A stretch of 64,000 nt of DNA from JBDTGE01 sp050742975 (GTDB lineage Bacteria > Actinomycetota > Actinomycetes > Mycobacteriales > Jatrophihabitantaceae). The notes beneath the pieces were generated by a model. That model was not told the origin of the DNA, did no database searches, and saw nothing but the letters and a program-made list of their open reading frames with translations. Location: assembly GCA_050742975.1 (NCBI GenBank), contig JBOGDQ010000077.1, positions 8,860 to 72,859 of the forward strand, written 5' to 3'. Of the stretch, positions 34,292 through 45,677 are shown in pieces (position 1 is the first letter of the stretch; the number at the start of each line of letters is the position of its first letter). The position numbers and the translations under genes are program-made.

Positions 34292-34582
34292 ATGGGATGG
34301 GATCAGCCGTCGCATTGGCTCGTCGTCTTGATCCTCCTGGCGGTCCTGTTCGGCTACAAGAAGCTGCCGGACGCCTCCCGCGCGGTCGGTCGCTCGCTGC
34401 GGATCTTCAAGACCGAGATCAAGGGGATGGGCGAGGACGATCGGGCGCGCGACAGCGCGAGCAACGCGATTGCTTCGCCGTCGGCGGTCGAGGCCCAGTC
34501 CGTCGAGCAGGCTCCCGCGGCCCCGCCAGCAGCGCCTCCCGCGCCGGTGCCCGGCACCGACAAGCCCACGACGGGTGCGTAG
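34292..34582 (+). CDS. tatA: Twin-arginine translocase subunit TatA
   Basis: This 96-residue TatA has one N-terminal transmembrane helix (HWLVVLILLAVLFGY), the hinge and amphipathic helix KKLPDASRAVGRSLRIFKTE and an acidic, Ala/Pro-rich tail. It should oligomerise to form the Tat pore. GAAGGAG before ATG 34292 is a good ribosome-binding site. tatC is not in the window. The stop overlaps the start of a truncated mycosin gene by 8 nt. Confidence 0.92.
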   Translation: MGWDQPSHWLVVLILLAVLFGYKKLPDASRAVGRSLRIFKTEIKGMGEDDRARDSASNAIASPSAVEAQSVEQAPAAPPAAPPAPVPGTDKPTTGA

Positions 34583-34814
34583 CGGCGCCTCCCGAATCGC
34601 GGCCGTCGCCGCAGTCGCGATTGCACTGTCCAGGGGCCCGCTGCTGATCGGTCCGCCCGCGTCGGCCACACCGGACCAGAACTGCACCCCGCAGGCGGGT
34701 GGCACCCTGAACACCGAACCGTGGGCGCAGAAGTGGCTCGGCTTCGACCGGGTCTGGCCGATCACCCAGGGCGGTGGAGTCCGGGTTGCCGTCATCGACA
34801 CCTGCTGCGCGTGA
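34575..34814 (+). pseudogene. 5' fragment of a type VII secretion mycosin protease gene (mycP remnant)
   Basis: GTG 34575 opens a 79-codon frame with a signal peptide (ASRIAAVAAVAIAL ... PPASA) and then the mycosin-type N-terminus: CTPQAGGTL, EPWAQKWLGFDRVWPITQ and GGGVRVAVIDT. The last motif carries the catalytic Asp of the subtilase triad. Homology stops right there and a stop codon follows. The His and Ser of the triad and about 300 residues are missing. The sequence continues directly into an eccC remnant, so a deletion fused two ESX genes. Confidence 0.85.
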
Positions 34815-35376
34815 TCGCGAGGGGAATCACAGCGCGGTGGAGCCCGGCGGAGGCCAAGATCATCACGCTCGACTACCGCCGGGGGCTGCTCGGCGCGATC
34901 ACGAGCGAGCACCAGATCGGGTACGTGATGAGTTCGGTCGGTGCCCCTGCCGTGGTCGTCAACGTGGTGTCCGCGCTGCAGGAGCGCCTGGCCGGGATCC
35001 AGATCGACCCGGGTGCGGGGGAGGTTCCGACCTGGAGCGGGCCGCACCTGTTCCTGCTCATCGACGACTACGACCTGGTGGTGGCCAGCCAGGGCAACCC
35101 GATGCCTGCTCTGGTCGAGTTCCTGCCGCAGGCGCGCGACATCGGCCTGCACATAGCCGCTCGGCCGGTGGCGCGGGCCAGGGGATGTACGAGCCGATGC
35201 TGCGCGGGCTACGCGAGCTGGGCACGCCCGGCGTGCTGCTGTCGGGCAGCAAGGACGAGGGCGCGGTGCTCGGTTCGGTCAAGATGGAGAAGCTGCCGCC
35301 GGGACGCGGACGCCTGGTGCACCGACGGTTCGGCTCGAAGCTGATCCAGACCGCGCACCTCGCCGACGAGCAGTGA
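34802..35376 (+). pseudogene. 3' fragment of eccC (type VII secretion ATPase), frameshifted
   Basis: The frame from 34802 (LLRVIARGITARWSPAEAKI, then ITLDYRRGLLGAI) matches the last FtsK/SpoIIIE domain of EccC, beginning just after where its P-loop (GKTNLLR) would be. GPHLFLLIDDYDLVVASQGN matches the Walker B region. Near 35164 the frame breaks: LHIAARP is followed one frame over by GGAGQGMYEPMLRGLREL and continues to the normal-looking end HRRFGSKLIQTAHLADEQ. Lack of a P-loop, lack of a start and a one-base frameshift make it a pseudogene. Confidence 0.85.
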
Positions 35377-35436
35377 TCGCGGCGTGGATGCTGCGTCCGG
35401 CATGCGCGGTCAGGGTGTTCAGAGCCTTCGGCGCCG

Positions 35437-36210
35437 TCAGAGCTTGCGCAGCACCGTGACCACCCTGCCGAGGATCGTGGCGTCGTCGGCAGGGATGGGG
35501 GAGTACGCCGGGTTGTGGGGCAGCAGCCAGGCGTGACCGTCGCGGCGGCGGAACGTCTTCACCGTCGCCTCGCCGTCGATCATCGCCGCGACGATTGCGC
35601 CGTTGTCGGCGTCCTGCTGCTGGCGGACGACGACCCAGTCCCCGTCGGAGATGGCCGCGTCGATCATCGAGTCGCCGACGACCTTCACCATGAACAGGCT
35701 CCCGTCACCTACCAGGGCCTTGGGCAGCGGGAACACGTCCTCGATCATCTGCTCGGCCAGGATCGGTCCGCCGGCTGCGATCCGCCCGACCACGGGCACG
35801 AACACGGGCGCCTCGCTGCGCGGTGCGTCGTCGGTGACCGCGAGGGCGCGGCGGGCCGCCTTCGGCTTGTCGCTCTCGGCGCCGCGGACATCGACTGCCC
35901 GCGGACGGTTCGGGTCACGGCGCAGGAAGCCCTTGCGCTCGAGCATGGCCAGCTGGTGAGCGACGCTTGAGGTCGAGGCGAGCCCTGCGGACTCGCAGAT
36001 CTCACGGATGCTCGGCGGGTACCCGCGTCGCTCGACCGAGTCGCGGATGACGTCCAGGATCGCCTGCTGGCGGCGGGTCAGCCCGGTGACCGGGTCGGGG
36101 AGTTCGGTGACCTTCGGCCGACCCGGACCCCGATGGGTCCCGGCCGGTTCAGCTGATTTCGCACGCGAGCGCATGCCGGTCGACCGGGTTGTGGGCTTCT
36201 TCGCGGCCAT
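35437..36210 (-). CDS. lexA: SOS repressor LexA
   Basis: LexA represses DNA-damage genes and cleaves itself on contact with RecA filaments. The 257-residue protein has a winged helix (about 44-105: RRQQAILDVIRDSVERRGYP and SIREICESAGLASTSSVAHQ), the cleavage site Ala146-Gly147 in RIAAGGP, catalytic Ser181 (VVGDSMID) and Lys218 (GEATVKTF). A basic N-terminal extension of about 40 residues is typical of actinobacteria. ATG 36210 follows AGGAG. An SOS box lies about 60 bp upstream, giving autoregulation, and the divergent LysM gene has its own. Confidence 0.96.
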   Translation of the reverse strand: MAAKKPTTRSTGMRSRAKSAEPAGTHRGPGRPKVTELPDPVTGLTRRQQAILDVIRDSVERRGYPPSIREICESAGLASTSSVAHQLAMLERKGFLRRDPNRPRAVDVRGAESDKPKAARRALAVTDDAPRSEAPVFVPVVGRIAAGGPILAEQMIEDVFPLPKALVGDGSLFMVKVVGDSMIDAAISDGDWVVVRQQQDADNGAIVAAMIDGEATVKTFRRRDGHAWLLPHNPAYSPIPADDATILGRVVTVLRKL

Positions 36211-36271
36211 GAGGACTCCTGCCTTCGGTGCGGTGGATACCCGTCGACCGTAGCGGAATAGCTCGGCTGTT

Positions 36272-36287
36272 CCAAACAGTTGTTCGA
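36272..36287. promoter_or_regulatory. SOS box of lexA
   Basis: Read on the minus strand, TCGAACaactGTTTGg matches the LexA consensus with two mismatches in the second half-site. It is 62 bp upstream of the lexA start. Confidence 0.65.
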
Positions 36288-36352
36288 ACGACACGCCGGT
36301 GCGTGATGGAACTTGTCGTAGCTGGCTGGTAGACATTCGATCAGGCATTCGA

Positions 36353-36368
36353 TAGAACGCCTGTTCGA
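36353..36368. promoter_or_regulatory. SOS box of the LysM gene
   Basis: TaGAACgcctGTTCGA matches the LexA consensus with one mismatch and lies 41 bp upstream of the LysM gene. The arrangement mirrors the M. tuberculosis lexA-Rv2719c divergent promoter. Confidence 0.78.
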
Positions 36369-36409
36369 GCAGATAGCACCGGCTACCTGGGCTTTCGTGA
36401 GGAGCACCG

Positions 36410-36808
36410 ATGTCCGTCGCAACAGAATTCGCGCCAGTCGTATTCATCCCCGAGCGGGCACGTCCTGCGCGCCCGTCGGCGACCGTCCTGACGCTACGCC
36501 CGCCGTCGCCCGCGTCGGTCGCACCGCAGCTTCGCCTCACCCGTCGCGGCGTGGCCGTGCTCGCATCGGCCGTCTTCCTGCTGGCCGGCGCCCTGCTCTG
36601 GCTGGCGGCCCTGTCGGCTCCCTCCGCGTCACCGGTCCGAGGACCAGTACCGGCAGTCGTGACGTTGCACAGCGGCGACACGCTGTGGTCGATCGCGACC
36701 CGGGTGGCGCCGAACAGCGACCCGAGAGCAGAGGTAGCCACGCTGCAGCGGCTCAACCACCTCGCCGGCGTCGCCCTGACACCTGGGCAGACGATCAGGA
36801 CGCGCTGA
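36410..36808 (+). CDS. SOS-inducible LysM membrane protein (Rv2719c/ChiZ position)
   Basis: The 132-residue protein has a cytoplasmic Pro-rich N-terminus, one transmembrane helix (about 47-70) and a C-terminal extracytoplasmic LysM domain (TLHSGDTLWSIATRVAPNSD ... LTPGQTIRTR). It is divergent from lexA with an SOS box, like Rv2719c, which inhibits cell division after DNA damage, and like YneA of Bacillus. A division-checkpoint role is inferred from position and architecture. ATG 36410 is preceded by GAGGAG. Confidence 0.85.
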   Translation: MSVATEFAPVVFIPERARPARPSATVLTLRPPSPASVAPQLRLTRRGVAVLASAVFLLAGALLWLAALSAPSASPVRGPVPAVVTLHSGDTLWSIATRVAPNSDPRAEVATLQRLNHLAGVALTPGQTIRTR

Positions 36809-36900
36809 CGCACCGCTATCGAGATCCGTCGGCGCGGATTCGCCGAGACACGCCGGTCTTCGGGGCTTGCGGAAGTTCGCGCGCCGTTCTAGCGTTGCAC

Positions 36901-36916
36901 CCCTAGATGTAGTAGT
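36901..36916. promoter_or_regulatory. Candidate NrdR box
   Basis: CCCTAGATGTAGTAGT, read in reverse ACTACTACATCTAGGG, resembles the Streptomyces NrdR box core (ACTACATCTAG). It lies about 140 bp upstream of nrdR. NrdR boxes usually come in pairs; I do not see a clear partner at the usual spacing. Confidence 0.45.
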
Positions 36917-36930
36917 TACAAGGATGTACT

Positions 36931-37015
36931 TCGTCCACAGCTTGGGTTTGACTGTCCACCGGTTGTCAACAGCGCGGTGGCCGTTTTCCCCAGGTTGTCG
37001 ACAGGATCGTCCACA
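36931..37015 (+). promoter_or_regulatory. Cluster of five co-oriented DnaA-box-like sites upstream of nrdR-nrdJ
   Basis: Compared with TTGTCCACA the sites are TCGTCCACA (36931), CTGTCCACC (36952), TTGTCAACA (36963), TTGTCGACA (36995) and TCGTCCACA (37007). Four have one mismatch and one has two. All point the same way. Start-to-start spacings are 21, 11, 32 and 12 bp, close to 2, 1, 3 and 1 helical turns, so they would face one side of the DNA. Control of the ribonucleotide reductase operon by DnaA is inferred. Confidence 0.6.
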
Positions 37016-37052
37016 GGATCATCGTCAGCATCGACAGGGGAGGTGTCCGCAG

Positions 37053-37514
37053 ATGCGCTGTCCCTACTGTCGGCACGCCGACTCGCGGGTCGTCGACTCG
37101 CGAGAACAGGACGAGGGCCAGGCGATCCGCCGCCGGCGCTCCTGCCAGTCCTGCGGCCGGCGCTTCACGACGATCGAAGAGGCCACGCTCGCGGTGATCA
37201 AGCGCAGCGGCGTCACCGAACCGTTCAGCCGCGGGAAGGTCGTCACCGGCGTGCGGCGAGCCTGCCAGGGTCGGCCGGTCGACGAGGACGCGCTCGCTCA
37301 ACTGGCACAGAGTGTCGAGGAGACGGTCCGGGCGAGCGGCGCTGCCGAGGTGAACAGCGACGAGGTGGGGCTGGCGATCCTCGGCCCGTTGCGCGAACTC
37401 GACGAGGTGGCGTACCTGCGCTTCGCCAGCGTCTACCAGGCGTTCAGCTCCGTCGACGATTTCGAGAAGGCCATCGCCGACCTGCGCGTCGAGCACCGTA
37501 CGCATGGCCCGTAG
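37053..37514 (+). CDS. nrdR: Transcriptional repressor NrdR
   Basis: NrdR senses dATP/ATP and represses ribonucleotide reductase genes. The 153-residue protein starts with a zinc ribbon using C3, C6, C31 and C34 (MRCPYC ... CQSC), followed by the ATP-cone domain (LAVIKRSGVTEPFSRGKVVT to the end). ATG 37053 follows GGGGAGGTG. A candidate NrdR box and five DnaA-box-like sites precede it. nrdJ follows 85 nt downstream, the nrdRJ order known from Streptomyces. Confidence 0.96.
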   Translation: MRCPYCRHADSRVVDSREQDEGQAIRRRRSCQSCGRRFTTIEEATLAVIKRSGVTEPFSRGKVVTGVRRACQGRPVDEDALAQLAQSVEETVRASGAAEVNSDEVGLAILGPLRELDEVAYLRFASVYQAFSSVDDFEKAIADLRVEHRTHGP

Positions 37515-37599
37515 CCGCCGACCGAGGCTCAGCCCGGCCAGCACCTATCCGACTTCCCCCAAGCCCCCAGCACTGCCGCCACGAGAGGAATCACCACCG

Positions 37600-41571
<3,972 letters not shown>

Positions 41572-41643
41572 ACCTGGGCCAGCGCGGGGTGCGGCGACGC
41601 TGCGGGTGGTCCCACAGCGTGCGTATCCGGCTGGGTCGTCACA

Positions 41644-41684
41644 CAGCCCGACCGGCGAACGATCATCGTGCGCCGGTCGGGCTG
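41644..41684. terminator. Hairpin after nrdJ
   Basis: A perfect 14-bp stem (CAGCCCGACCGGCG and its complement) encloses a 13-nt loop, 72 bp past the nrdJ stop. No U-tract follows. It probably terminates the nrdR-nrdJ transcript. Confidence 0.75.
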
Positions 41685-41794
41685 GACTCGTGCCCGCGTG
41701 CATATGGCCGCCCGAGGGGTCGACTGTAGAACTCGACCAGTTGACGCGGTCGCCGGCAGTCGATGGCGATTGCGTACAGCGCGAGCGGCTCCAC
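41663..41794 (-). pseudogene. Fragment of a VOC/glyoxalase-like gene
   Basis: From GTG 41794 the frame reads VEPLALYAIAIDCRRPRQLV, then EFYSRPLGRPYAR, which resembles the first beta-alpha unit of actinobacterial glyoxalase-like proteins (LxAIAIDCxDP..LxxFYxxLLG). Only about 43 codons remain and the end runs into the nrdJ hairpin. A complete VOC protein would need 110 or more residues. It looks like a decayed gene stub. Confidence 0.5.
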
Positions 41795-41796
41795 GA

Positions 41797-41828
41797 CCGC
41801 GACGCTGCGAGGCCGCGACGCTGCGAGA
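41797..41828. repeat. 16-bp tandem duplication next to the VOC fragment
   Basis: CCGCGACGCTGCGAGG is followed directly by CCGCGACGCTGCGAGA, one mismatch in 16, just upstream of the VOC fragment's GTG. Confidence 0.85.
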
Positions 41829-42009
41829 TCGCGCCGACTACCGGTCAGGGCGGGATCGCCTTCCTTGACACGCGGCGACACCCGGGTCAATGCTCGAACC
41901 ACCATAAACCGCCATCAAACATGGCAAGTGTGGTGATCGCAGGGTCGTAGTCGGGCAGCGGGTAAGACACCTCCACCGCTCTCGGGCCCCGAGGACGGAG
42001 GCAACCGTC
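41829..42009 (+). other. Upstream region of the GH3 gene
   Basis: The last 180 bp of the 438-bp nrdJ-GH3 interval are A/T-richer than average, with a short GCCAT-N5-ATGGC inverted repeat near 41920-41936 and a GGACGGAGGC ribosome-binding site before ATG 42010. The promoter and any sugar-responsive operator probably lie here; I cannot assign a regulator. Confidence 0.4.
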
Positions 42010-44289
42010 ATGTCCATCAGTTCGCGCCGGACGCTGCGCCGCATCGCCCCGGCCACGGCAGCCCTGCTCGTCGTCGGCGTAATTGCCGGCGCCACGACCG
42101 CGGCACATCACATCGCCGCCGCGCCGAGCCGGGACCACGCGATCGAGAAGAAGGTCGACGCCCTGGTGGGCAGGATGACTTTGGCCGAGAAGTTCGGCCA
42201 GCTCGAGATGGCCGGCCCGGACGGCGCGAACGGGACACCCGGACCTCAGCTGCTCGCCAACGCGAAGAGCGGGACGATCGGTTCGGTGCTCGACCTTGTC
42301 GGCGTGGACAACATCAACAGGGCGCAGCAGGCGGCGTTGCAGTCGCGACTGCACATCCCGCTTATCTTCTCGCTCGACGTGATCCACGGATACCGGACGA
42401 TCTTCCCGGTTCCGCTGATGGAGGCGAGCAGTTGGGACCCGGCGGCGATCACCCGCGACGAGTCCGTCTCGGCGAGTGAGGCCACCGCCGATGGCATCAA
42501 GTGGACGTTCAACCCGATGGTCGACATCGCCCGTGACCCGCGATGGGGTCGCGTGGTCGAGGGCGCGGGCGAGGACCCGTACCTCGGCTCAGCCGTGGCG
42601 GCCGCGAAGATCGCGGGCTATCAGGGGACGGACTTCAGCCGGCCGGACAAGATGGCGGCGACCGTGAAGCACTTCGCGGCGTACGGGGCTCCGGTAGCCG
42701 GCCGCGAGTACAACACGGTGGACATGTCGACGCAGCAGTTGTTCAACGACTACCTGCCGCCGTACCGGGCTGCCATCAAGGCGGGAGCGGCGAGCGTGAT
42801 GAGCGCCTTCGACTCGCTCGACGGGGTGCCGGCGAGCGGCAACCAGTACCTGCTGGAGAAGATCTTGCGGCAGATGTGGGGCTTCAAGGGCGCGGTCGTC
42901 AGCGACTACCAGGCGGTGCAGGAGCTGGTGGAGTTCGGCTTCGCCGCCGATGAGCACGACGCGGCGCGGCTGGCGTTGGCGGCCGGCGTCGACATCGAGA
43001 TGGGCGTGCAGGTACCGAGCATCAACTCGACCTACACGAACTTCGGGCCCGCGCTGGTGCAGGAGGGCAAGATCAGCATCGACGAGATCAACGCCGACGT
43101 GAAGCGCGTCCTGCGGCTGAAGTACCTGGCCGGAGTGTTCGATCATCCGTACACCGACCCGACGCGCGTCCAGCACGACGAGCTGACGCCGGCCAACCTG
43201 GCCGCGGCCCGAACCATGGCCGACGAGTCGACGGTGCTGCTGCGCAACGACAACGTGCTCCCACTGGCCAAGTCGACCAGTTCGATCGCGGTGGTCGGGC
43301 CGCTCGCGGACAACGCCACCGATCAGCTCGGCTCGAACGTTCCGATCGGGCAGAACGCCATCGCCGAGGCTCACACCGTGACCGTCCTGCAGGGGATCAA
43401 GAACGCCGTGCCGTCGGCGCACGTCACCTACGCGCAGGGCTGCGACGCCACCTGCACATCGGACGCCGGCTTCGGCGCCGCCGTCCAGGCGGCGAAGACC
43501 GCGGACCGAACCATCGTCGTTCTGGGTGAGCCCGCCTCCTACTCCGGTGAGGCGTCCTCGCGCAGCAACATCGATCTTCCCGGCAGGCAGGCGGCACTCG
43601 TGCAGGCAATCGCCGCCACCGGCAAGCCGTACGTGGTCGTGCTGATGAACGGGCGGCCGCTCACGATCCCGTGGCTGGCGGACCACGCTCCCGGACTGCT
43701 AGAGGCGTGGCAGCCGGGTACCGAGGGTGGCGACGCGATCGCGGACGTCCTGTTCGGGTCGGTGAACCCGAGCGGCAAGCTGCCGATGAGCTTCCCGCGC
43801 AACGTCGGGCAGATCCCGATTTCGTACGACGAGTTGCCCACCGGCCGCCCGTTCGACCCGAACAACAAGTACACCTCGAAGTACCTGGACGTGCCGAACA
43901 CGCCGCAGTACGCGTTCGGGTACGGGTTGTCGTACACGACGTTCTCGTTCGCCAACCTGCGCGTGTCGCCGTCCTCGATCAGCCCGCACGGCAAGGTGAC
44001 GGTGCGCGCCGACGTGACGAACACCGGCACGCGGGCCGGAACTGACGTCGTCCAGCTCTACATCCACGACAAGGTCGCGAGCATCCTGCAACCGGTGCGC
44101 CGGCTGTCCGGCTTCCAGCGCGTCCAGCTGGATCCGGGCCAGACCCGGACCGTGCGGTTCACGCTCGGGCGCGACCAGCTCGGCTACTACGACAACGACG
44201 GCCACTTCACGGTCGAGCCGGGTGGGTTCGACGTCTACGTCGGCGACAGCTCGACGGGCGGGCTGGCGGGCGAGCTCACTGTCCACTGA
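42010..44289 (+). CDS. bglX: Secreted glycoside hydrolase family 3 beta-glucosidase
   Basis: This 759-residue exported enzyme has a signal peptide (RRTLRRIAPATAALLVVGVI, cleavage probably after ...TTAAHHIAAA; the RR pair is not a clear Tat motif). The GH3 N-terminal barrel contains KHFAAYGAPVAGREYN and the nucleophile Asp299 in VVSDYQAVQE. The GH3 C-terminal domain follows (VVLGEPASYSGEASSRSNID), then the FnIII-like domain (YGLSYTTFSFANLRVS to the end). Overall it resembles periplasmic BglX enzymes that release glucose from beta-linked oligosaccharides. It stands alone, without transporter or regulator. Confidence 0.9.
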   Translation: MSISSRRTLRRIAPATAALLVVGVIAGATTAAHHIAAAPSRDHAIEKKVDALVGRMTLAEKFGQLEMAGPDGANGTPGPQLLANAKSGTIGSVLDLVGVDNINRAQQAALQSRLHIPLIFSLDVIHGYRTIFPVPLMEASSWDPAAITRDESVSASEATADGIKWTFNPMVDIARDPRWGRVVEGAGEDPYLGSAVAAAKIAGYQGTDFSRPDKMAATVKHFAAYGAPVAGREYNTVDMSTQQLFNDYLPPYRAAIKAGAASVMSAFDSLDGVPASGNQYLLEKILRQMWGFKGAVVSDYQAVQELVEFGFAADEHDAARLALAAGVDIEMGVQVPSINSTYTNFGPALVQEGKISIDEINADVKRVLRLKYLAGVFDHPYTDPTRVQHDELTPANLAAARTMADESTVLLRNDNVLPLAKSTSSIAVVGPLADNATDQLGSNVPIGQNAIAEAHTVTVLQGIKNAVPSAHVTYAQGCDATCTSDAGFGAAVQAAKTADRTIVVLGEPASYSGEASSRSNIDLPGRQAALVQAIAATGKPYVVVLMNGRPLTIPWLADHAPGLLEAWQPGTEGGDAIADVLFGSVNPSGKLPMSFPRNVGQIPISYDELPTGRPFDPNNKYTSKYLDVPNTPQYAFGYGLSYTTFSFANLRVSPSSISPHGKVTVRADVTNTGTRAGTDVVQLYIHDKVASILQPVRRLSGFQRVQLDPGQTRTVRFTLGRDQLGYYDNDGHFTVEPGGFDVYVGDSSTGGLAGELTVH

Positions 44290-44311
44290 CCGCTCGCTCG
44301 TGGCCGGTCAG
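44286..44311. terminator. Weak hairpin between the GH3 gene and its convergent neighbour
   Basis: CTGACCG and CGGTCAG form a 7-bp stem with a 12-nt loop spanning both stop codons. It may be a short shared terminator; support is limited. Confidence 0.35.
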
Positions 44312-45447
44312 CGCACCGTCACCCATCTGCCGGCCGAGCTCCAGCCGATCACGTTGTGGACGCACACCTGAAGGCGGTACGTCGTCCGTCCCGTCATCCC
44401 GGTCATCCTGAAGTGCGGCGACGAGGTGGCGGTCAGGGTGTAGTAGCCGGAGTTGCAGGACCTCAACCACGACGAACACGGAGACACCCAGGCTCTGCCC
44501 CGCAGCACCTGCACTTGCACCTCGTAGCGATTCGCGGCGTGCTCGACGTTCCAGCTGAGCGTCCGCGTCGTCCCGGATCTGGTCAGTCGCAGGCCTGTCG
44601 CGGGTGTCGCGGCACCTGAGCCGTTGGCTCGTACGCAGTTCCACTGCGAACTGGTCGTCTGGATGCCGGCGCCGAACGGCACCTGGAGCCACGTCCTGGG
44701 CAGTGGGTTCGGCACCCTCTGGCCGGCCGGCATCACGTACATGCTGCGCGAGATCGCCGCCGGCCAGGCGACCGCCTTCGTGCTCGTGCCCGAGCAGCCC
44801 AGCAGGACCGGGACAGAGACCGCCGTCGGAGTCTGGTACTGGCCGCCGTTGCGCCGCACCTGGAAGTCCAGGTAGGCGGTCGGGGGCTTGCCGTGCGCGT
44901 CGCACGCCGCCCCGGTGGCTCCCGCGGTGCCGATGGCCGTCCGCGCCGTGACTTTCGAACCGACGCGCACGTAGACGGCCAGCAGGTGCTGGTACACCGA
45001 GACGACGCCGCCGCTGTGCGCGATCCACACCTCGTTTCCCGCGTACACGGGGCCGGAGCGGGCGCACGCCGCATGGCCGGTGGAAGCGCGGATGACGACG
45101 CCGGCGCCGGCCGCGTACACCGGCGGGTGTGGCACCGGATTCACGCGACCGCCCGTGACCTTCCACGGGATGCTGAGGTTCATGGAGAAGTAGCCGACGT
45201 GGTCGTGCGAGCAATGGTTGGCACCGGAACGAGGCCCGTTGTTCGACGTCGAACTGCCGATACAGCCGGCGCGGAACGCCGTGTGGATCGGGACCCAGAT
45301 CGGGTCGGAGTAGAGGTGGGCGGGATTAGGCGGCGGGACGCTGGCCGACGCCGATCCGCTACCGGCCACGACGGCGAAAGAGGCGAGCAGCAGGCTGGTC
45401 AAGAGCCCGGCGAGCACACGGGCCCCCCGGTGGTATACACGGGGCAT
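44308..45447 (-). CDS. Secreted protein with degenerate M23 (LytM-like) domain and FnIII-like domain
   Basis: The 379-residue protein has a signal peptide (ARVLAGLLTSLLLASFAVVA ... SASA). Residues of about 75-210 follow the LytM/M23 pattern: GAGVVIRAST, GNEVWIAHSGGVVSVYQHLL, VGSKVTARTAIGTAGATG. However, the zinc-ligand H-x-G-x-D segment reads HVGYFS and the H-x-H motif reads YLD. Catalysis is therefore unlikely; a peptidoglycan-binding or regulatory role, as for EnvC-type proteins, fits better. The C-terminal 90 residues resemble a fibronectin III fold with paired cysteines. It converges with the GH3 gene. Confidence 0.75.
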   Translation of the reverse strand: MPRVYHRGARVLAGLLTSLLLASFAVVAGSGSASASVPPPNPAHLYSDPIWVPIHTAFRAGCIGSSTSNNGPRSGANHCSHDHVGYFSMNLSIPWKVTGGRVNPVPHPPVYAAGAGVVIRASTGHAACARSGPVYAGNEVWIAHSGGVVSVYQHLLAVYVRVGSKVTARTAIGTAGATGAACDAHGKPPTAYLDFQVRRNGGQYQTPTAVSVPVLLGCSGTSTKAVAWPAAISRSMYVMPAGQRVPNPLPRTWLQVPFGAGIQTTSSQWNCVRANGSGAATPATGLRLTRSGTTRTLSWNVEHAANRYEVQVQVLRGRAWVSPCSSWLRSCNSGYYTLTATSSPHFRMTGMTGRTTYRLQVCVHNVIGWSSAGRWVTVR

Positions 45448-45677
45448 ATCGCGGTCTCTCTTTCACGCGCTCAGGCCGCCCCCGTGCGACCACCTTCGAC
45501 GCGGATTCCCCGCGACGTGAAGTTAGTGTAAGGCAGCTTGGCCAAGATGACGACGATACGAGCGGTATCGATAAAATTTGCCCGCCTCGCAGGCAGCCCG
45601 CTCATCGCGATCAGCTGAACGCAAGGGTCGGCGTAACCGATGATGTAGGCACACTGCGCGGGGGACCAAGGGGCGGC

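Noticed and set aside
36809..37052. Cobalamin riboswitch upstream of nrdR-nrdJ
   Set aside because: A B12-dependent enzyme makes it plausible, but I find neither the B12-box consensus nor the multi-helix layout in the 244-bp leader; the region is instead filled by the DnaA-box-like sites.
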